Positions 7,677 to 10,547 of a stretch of 10,547 nucleotides of DNA are shown here, piece by piece (position 1 is the stretch's first letter; every line of letters starts with the position of its first letter). The position numbers were made by a program, and so were the translations under genes. This DNA comes from Verrucomicrobia bacterium UBA3750 (GTDB lineage Bacteria > Verrucomicrobiota > Kiritimatiellia > RFP12 > UBA1067). The notes beneath the pieces are model-generated. The model searched no databases. It was not told where the DNA came from and saw only the letters and a program-made list of their open reading frames with translations. The stretch covers positions 12,251 to 22,797 of the forward strand of contig DFGM01000036.1 of NCBI GenBank assembly GCA_002371755.1. The letters are read 5' to 3'.

Positions 7677-9222
7677 ATTTCAGCAGCACGCTGACGGCGT
7701 TGGCGAAGTTCTTGTAGTCCGTGATAACGATGTGATCCATGCCTTTGATGCGCACATGGCTGTCGCCCCCGCCATCGGCGAAGTCGTCGCCGATGAAGAT
7801 TACATCCTTTTCCTCATATCCATGATCCTTTGCCCAGGCGAGAGTCGCATCGTACTTGTTGTATTCCTTGCCTGCGAAATCGAATGAAGTCGAGCCTCCG
7901 ATATAGACCGAGAAGTCCTTGAAGATGTCGCAGACCTCCTTGTACATCGCACGGCGCTTCTTGCGGTCGGGATCGAAGGCGACCTTGTGCTCGGCGGAAG
8001 GTGCAGTGCCAAGAAGCCCGAACGTCACCATTCCCGAGGCGTGGAACTCCAAGGGTTCGCCCTCGTATTCGGTGTAGCCGTATTTCGCGCGCAGCATATC
8101 CGTTTTTTCGCGGAAGAACGCGCGGTCCACCTCGTTCGTGAGAGCCTTGACGATTCTGAACTCGCCATTCGCGCCCTCCGCCACCTGCATTCCGTAGTTG
8201 CCGACGATGTCGATAGGGTAGTTGCCCATCTGCTTGTATATGCGAGGAGCGTTGCCGGCACCGATCATGACGCACTTATACTTCGCATCCAGTTTCTTGA
8301 GCGCGGCGAGATTCTTTTCCGGGATGGGCGAACGGTGCTGGCAGAGCGTGGCATCGAGATCCATGGCGACAACCTTCTTGCGGCGGCCCTCGATGGCGCC
8401 GGTGAGCAGTATGGGGTAGTCGCTTGTCGCGCGGTCTGCGCCTTTGGCCTTATACTCGTCCCAGTCGGCTTTGTTCTGGCACATCCAAAGGCATACGCTC
8501 AAACCCTCTTCGTGCGCCTTGGCTACCCACTCCTTTGGGGAAGCGTGGCCGTTGGCCGCAATTGAGCAGCAGCCAAGGGATTTGGCGATGTTTATGAACT
8601 TGGCGTCCAGCCCCTTGTCGGTTATGAAGCCGGTATGCGCCTTTGGTGCGACACGGCGCATGGTCGCAAGCGTATTCGTGTCGAAGCACGTGAAGGCATA
8701 AGTCCCTTCGGCCATGAACTTCTTCGCCATGGCGTCCAGCTCGCGGCAATACTCTTCCAGCACCTCCGGCGTGTAGAAACCGGAGGGATACGCCTTCATC
8801 TCCAGCTCCACGAAAACATCTTTGCGCCCGGCGAAAACCGAGAGGACGTCTTCCAGAGCGGGCACAGGCTCGGAACACGCCTGAAGACGGCATGCGCGGA
8901 GTTCGTCAAGAGTCATCTCTTCCACGATTCCTTTGCCGTCGGTAGTCCTGTTGACGCGAGGATCGTGCATGATTACGAGCTTGTGGTCTTTCGTAAAGCG
9001 GATATCCGTCTCGAAACCGCGTATGCCCTTGTCGAGGCAGAGTTTGAAGCCGCCGAGAGCGTTATCGTCATATTCGCCGCGCGAGCCGCGGTGGGCGATT
9101 ACGAGCGGGCCGTCGGCAGTCTTCGCCGTTGCGTTCGCCGGGCCTTTGGCGTTGAACAAGGCGCAGCCGGACAGAGCCATTATCGCCACAACCGCCGCCA
9201 GTATCGTTTTGTTCGCTTTCAT
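7675..9222 (-). CDS. Lipoprotein fusion: glycerophosphodiester phosphodiesterase plus phosphomannomutase-like HAD hydrolase
   Basis: This two-domain envelope enzyme has 515 residues. The signal peptide ends in a lipobox LSGC with Cys20; Ala at +2 suggests outer-membrane sorting by the E. coli rule. Residues 40-275 are a GDPD (GlpQ/UgpQ) domain: HRGSRG (His44, Arg45), FETDIR (metal ligands Glu71, Asp73), HDPRVNRTTDG (His86), ELEMK (Glu141, Lys143) and ATSDYP near the end. The usual PENT is replaced by YDDN. It should cleave glycerophosphodiesters to glycerol phosphate plus an alcohol. Residues 282-515 are a HAD hydrolase with motif I DLDAT (Asp288, Asp290), a C2-type cap, a Lys in the NKYDAT segment, and motif IV IGDDFADGGGDS (479-487), close to the GD-GGxD pattern of eukaryotic-type phosphomannomutase and Cof-type phosphatases. 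I infer that the HAD part dephosphorylates the product of the first domain. Start 9222 has GGGGAGG six bases upstream. It forms an operon with the glycerol-1-phosphate dehydrogenase. Confidence 0.9.
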   Translation of the reverse strand: MKANKTILAAVVAIMALSGCALFNAKGPANATAKTADGPLVIAHRGSRGEYDDNALGGFKLCLDKGIRGFETDIRFTKDHKLVIMHDPRVNRTTDGKGIVEEMTLDELRACRLQACSEPVPALEDVLSVFAGRKDVFVELEMKAYPSGFYTPEVLEEYCRELDAMAKKFMAEGTYAFTCFDTNTLATMRRVAPKAHTGFITDKGLDAKFINIAKSLGCCSIAANGHASPKEWVAKAHEEGLSVCLWMCQNKADWDEYKAKGADRATSDYPILLTGAIEGRRKKVVAMDLDATLCQHRSPIPEKNLAALKKLDAKYKCVMIGAGNAPRIYKQMGNYPIDIVGNYGMQVAEGANGEFRIVKALTNEVDRAFFREKTDMLRAKYGYTEYEGEPLEFHASGMVTFGLLGTAPSAEHKVAFDPDRKKRRAMYKEVCDIFKDFSVYIGGSTSFDFAGKEYNKYDATLAWAKDHGYEEKDVIFIGDDFADGGGDSHVRIKGMDHIVITDYKNFANAVSVLLK

Positions 9223-9320
9223 ATCGTTCCTCCCCGAAGTTTTCTAAATTATAGCATTTGTGCGCCTGCCACGCCAGTGGGTTTGCCTGTCATAATTTCC
9301 TGCCGGCTTGCATATTCCGC
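9223..9320. other. Intergenic region between two minus-strand lipoprotein genes
   Basis: This 98-base gap holds no gene. It carries the promoter and ribosome-binding site of the phosphodiesterase fusion. A short self-complementary CCAC-TGGC-GTGG lies just upstream of the -10 but has no T-run, so no clear terminator for the preceding gene is seen. Confidence 0.6.
9248..9256 (-). promoter_or_regulatory. Extended -10 promoter of the phosphodiesterase/dehydrogenase operon
   Basis: The minus-strand sequence TGCTATAAT is a perfect extended -10 box (TATAAT at 9253-9248). The -35 position is poor (TGGCGT at 9276-9271). The predicted start of transcription is near 9241, which leaves a leader of about 19 bases containing a strong GGGGAGGA ribosome-binding site at 9235-9228. 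The same TGnTATAAT form drives the efflux operon. Confidence 0.7.
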
Positions 9321-10397
9321 TCACGGGCGGGCGGGAAGCGAACCTTTCGAGACGCTCTCGCCGTATACCGTCTTCCAGTCGTCACGCATGGATACGCTCA
9401 CCCAGCCGTACTTTGCGCAATTCTCCCGCATTTGCGCGGCGGCATCGATATTGCCGTATTCGCGCACCGTATCGTCGCAAAGGAGCATGAAGGCAAGGGC
9501 GGGATATTCGTTGCCCTGGATTGTGTAATTGGCCATGCTCGCGTCCGACATGCTGTTGCCGAAAGCGAGCACGGGGCGGCGGCCGATTTCGCGGATAATC
9601 GCCGATACCTTGTTCAGTTGCAGGTTCTTTACGAGACTCGTGCCCTTGAGTGCAGGTTTTGATTCGGCTTCCCAGACATACTTTAGAGCGTCCGCACCAT
9701 CTTGATCGGCAGCCACGATGGCCACATCGGAGCCGATTACACGGCTGGGGGCTATCGGCAGCGTTCCATCGACGAGCGCACGGGTGAGGATGCGGTCGGA
9801 ACCGGTGCAGACATATACGGAAAAACCATTCGCTGCAAGATATTCCACGACTTGGATCATTGGCTTGAAAAACGCCTCCCCCCGCTTCATCCCGGTGAAC
9901 CCCGGCTGGGGCGTATCCATGAAAGAGCGCACGTATTCGCAGAACTCTTCCGGCGACATGCCGGCGTATGCCGCGGCGACCATGTCTTCGCGCTCTTTGG
10001 TGAGCCCCGGACGCCTGCCCTCGAATCGCGAACCTTCCGCCGCGGCTTTTTGCGCTTCTGTCGGCTTGAACGCCTTGTCGTCGAGAACGCGGAATTCGAA
10101 GAGCTGCCAGTCGAAATAAGTAGGCGCACGTTCGCAGAAAAGCGTCCCGTCGAGGTCGAACACGGCGATTCTGCGCTCCTGGGGGATGTATCCCGGCGAG
10201 CGGGGGTCTTTCGCAGCCTCCACATATTTTTCCAGTGCCGCCTTCGCCGGTGCGGAATCGTTCCACAGCGAGAGCGGCTCTGCGCGCCTGCACCCAGCTG
10301 CGACCATGCCGAGCGAAATCGCCAAAACCGTCCAAACCACCCTCGCCCGGCGCCACAAGGAGTCGTTTGCGCTTCTTCCATTGATATTAGAGTTCAT
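9321..10397 (-). CDS. Lipoprotein HAD phosphatase, phosphoserine phosphatase-like (IB) class
   Basis: This is a predicted envelope-anchored phosphatase of 358 residues. The N-terminus has a basic stretch (WRRAR), a hydrophobic core (VVWTVLAISLGMV) and a lipobox-like AAGC with Cys36. HAD motif I is AVFDLDGTLF (Asp81 nucleophile, Asp83), motif II VCTGSD (Thr198), motif III Lys263 in QLNKVSAI, and motif IV FGNSMSDASM (280-289). VIGSDVAI after motif II and a helical cap between motifs I and II point to the IB class of phosphoserine and phosphorylcholine phosphatases. The substrate is not readable. All catalytic residues are present, so it should be active. The annotated ATG lies only about five bases after the predicted transcript start and lacks a ribosome-binding site. 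An in-frame TTG at 10358 (residue 14) would give a compact signal peptide MWRRARVV and a leader of about 45 bases, but also without a good site. It lies upstream of the phosphodiesterase operon on the same strand. Confidence 0.85.
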   Translation of the reverse strand: MNSNINGRSANDSLWRRARVVWTVLAISLGMVAAGCRRAEPLSLWNDSAPAKAALEKYVEAAKDPRSPGYIPQERRIAVFDLDGTLFCERAPTYFDWQLFEFRVLDDKAFKPTEAQKAAAEGSRFEGRRPGLTKEREDMVAAAYAGMSPEEFCEYVRSFMDTPQPGFTGMKRGEAFFKPMIQVVEYLAANGFSVYVCTGSDRILTRALVDGTLPIAPSRVIGSDVAIVAADQDGADALKYVWEAESKPALKGTSLVKNLQLNKVSAIIREIGRRPVLAFGNSMSDASMANYTIQGNEYPALAFMLLCDDTVREYGNIDAAAQMRENCAKYGWVSVSMRDDWKTVYGESVSKGSLPARP

Positions 10398-10421
10398 GAC
10401 GGCCGGGGATTGTACTATAAT
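10393..10421 (+). promoter_or_regulatory. Candidate divergent promoter overlapping the minus-strand promoter
   Basis: A perfect TATAAT lies on the + strand at 10416-10421, 17 bases after TTCATG (10393-10398), a half match to the -35 consensus. It sits between the -10 and -35 of the opposite promoter, so the two could not be occupied at once. Transcription would begin near 10428 and run into the structured stretch at the window end. The weak -35 keeps confidence low. Confidence 0.4.
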
Positions 10422-10437
10422 TCCGCCGAAGTGTCAA
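10409..10437 (-). promoter_or_regulatory. Strong sigma70-type promoter of the HAD lipoprotein gene
   Basis: On the minus strand a perfect TTGACA (10437-10432) is followed after exactly 17 bases by TACAAT (10414-10409). The predicted transcript start near 10402 is only about five bases before the ATG at 10397, leaving almost no leader. Confidence 0.8.
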
Positions 10438-10460
10438 TCCCAAGCCTTTGCCATCGCCGA

Positions 10461-10536
10461 CTGGGGGAGAGGTGCGAAAAGGGCGTGGTAGGGCATATCC
10501 CCCAGCCGACAGGCTGTCCGCGACGCGGATGCCCTA
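10461..10536 (+). other. Densely self-complementary stretch, possible structured RNA leader (family not recognised)
   Basis: There are four perfect inverted repeats in 76 bases. CTGGGGGA (10461-10468) pairs with TCCCCCAG (10498-10505). TAGGGCAT (10489-10496) pairs with ATGCCCTA (10529-10536). Inside the latter are hairpins CAGCC-GACA-GGCTG (10503-10516) and TCCGCG-A-CGCGGA (10517-10529). The second to fourth could form a three-way junction; the first is partly exclusive with it, a switch-like arrangement. It does not match RNase P RNA, tmRNA, 6S, SRP RNA or a tRNA. The strand is uncertain; + is chosen because the minus-strand promoter starts downstream of it and a candidate + promoter lies upstream. 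No open reading frame of note is present. Confidence 0.35.
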
Positions 10537-10547
10537 GCAGGGGTGCG

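Noticed and set aside
9250..9275. Sigma54-type promoter (TGGCAGG with AAATGC) upstream of the phosphodiesterase
   Set aside because: The spacing between the GG and GC elements is wrong, and a perfect TGCTATAAT explains the region better.
10461..10547. RNase P RNA, tmRNA, SRP RNA or cobalamin riboswitch at the right end
   Set aside because: None of the signature sequences (such as GAGGAAAGTCC, GGAAGGAAGC or the B12 box) is present on either strand.
1..10547. CRISPR arrays, insertion sequences, tRNA or rRNA genes
   Set aside because: No regularly spaced repeats, transposase-like frames, terminal repeats or tRNA-like cloverleaf were found.

Overview
The window looks like part of a Gram-negative bacterial chromosome of moderately high GC. 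It encodes an outer-membrane beta-barrel, an inner-membrane RND efflux pump with its periplasmic adaptor, and two lipoproteins. Three of the four promoters I can see have recognisable sigma70-type elements, two with a TGnTATAAT extended -10 box. A bacterial sn-glycerol-1-phosphate dehydrogenase next to unusual lipoprotein phosphatases and an alginate-export-type porin would fit a gut or environmental member of the PVC group (Kiritimatiellota, Verrucomicrobiota or Lentisphaerota). That placement is a guess from flavour, not something the sequence proves.

Left half, all on the + strand. The window opens inside serS (seryl-tRNA synthetase; only the C-terminal catalytic part is present). One base after its stop comes an alginate-export-type outer-membrane barrel (436-1833). 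After a 141-base intergenic stretch carrying an extended -10 promoter (1926-1934) come an RND adaptor (1975-3111) and an HAE1/AcrB-type pump (3108-6242), joined by an ATGA overlap. No TolC-type channel and no regulator accompany the pump inside the window.

Right half, all on the - strand and convergent with the pump. In transcription order these are: a lipoprotein HAD phosphatase of the phosphoserine-phosphatase-like (IB) class (10397-9321) with a very good TTGACA-17-TACAAT promoter; a lipoprotein fusing a glycerophosphodiester phosphodiesterase to a phosphomannomutase-like HAD domain (9222-7675), with its own extended -10 promoter; and, 14 bases further on, a bacterial sn-glycerol-1-phosphate dehydrogenase of the AraM/EgsA type (7660-6311). 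Read together, these suggest breakdown of glycerophosphodiesters at the cell envelope, with glycerol phosphate or glycerol as product, linked to cytoplasmic handling of glycerol-1-phosphate. That is the most original part of the window.

Between the convergent gene sets (6243-6310) lies a perfect 10-bp inverted repeat with a coding-like reading frame running through it. The right end (10398-10547) has overlapping divergent promoter elements followed by a densely self-complementary stretch that may be a structured RNA leader, cut off by the window edge.
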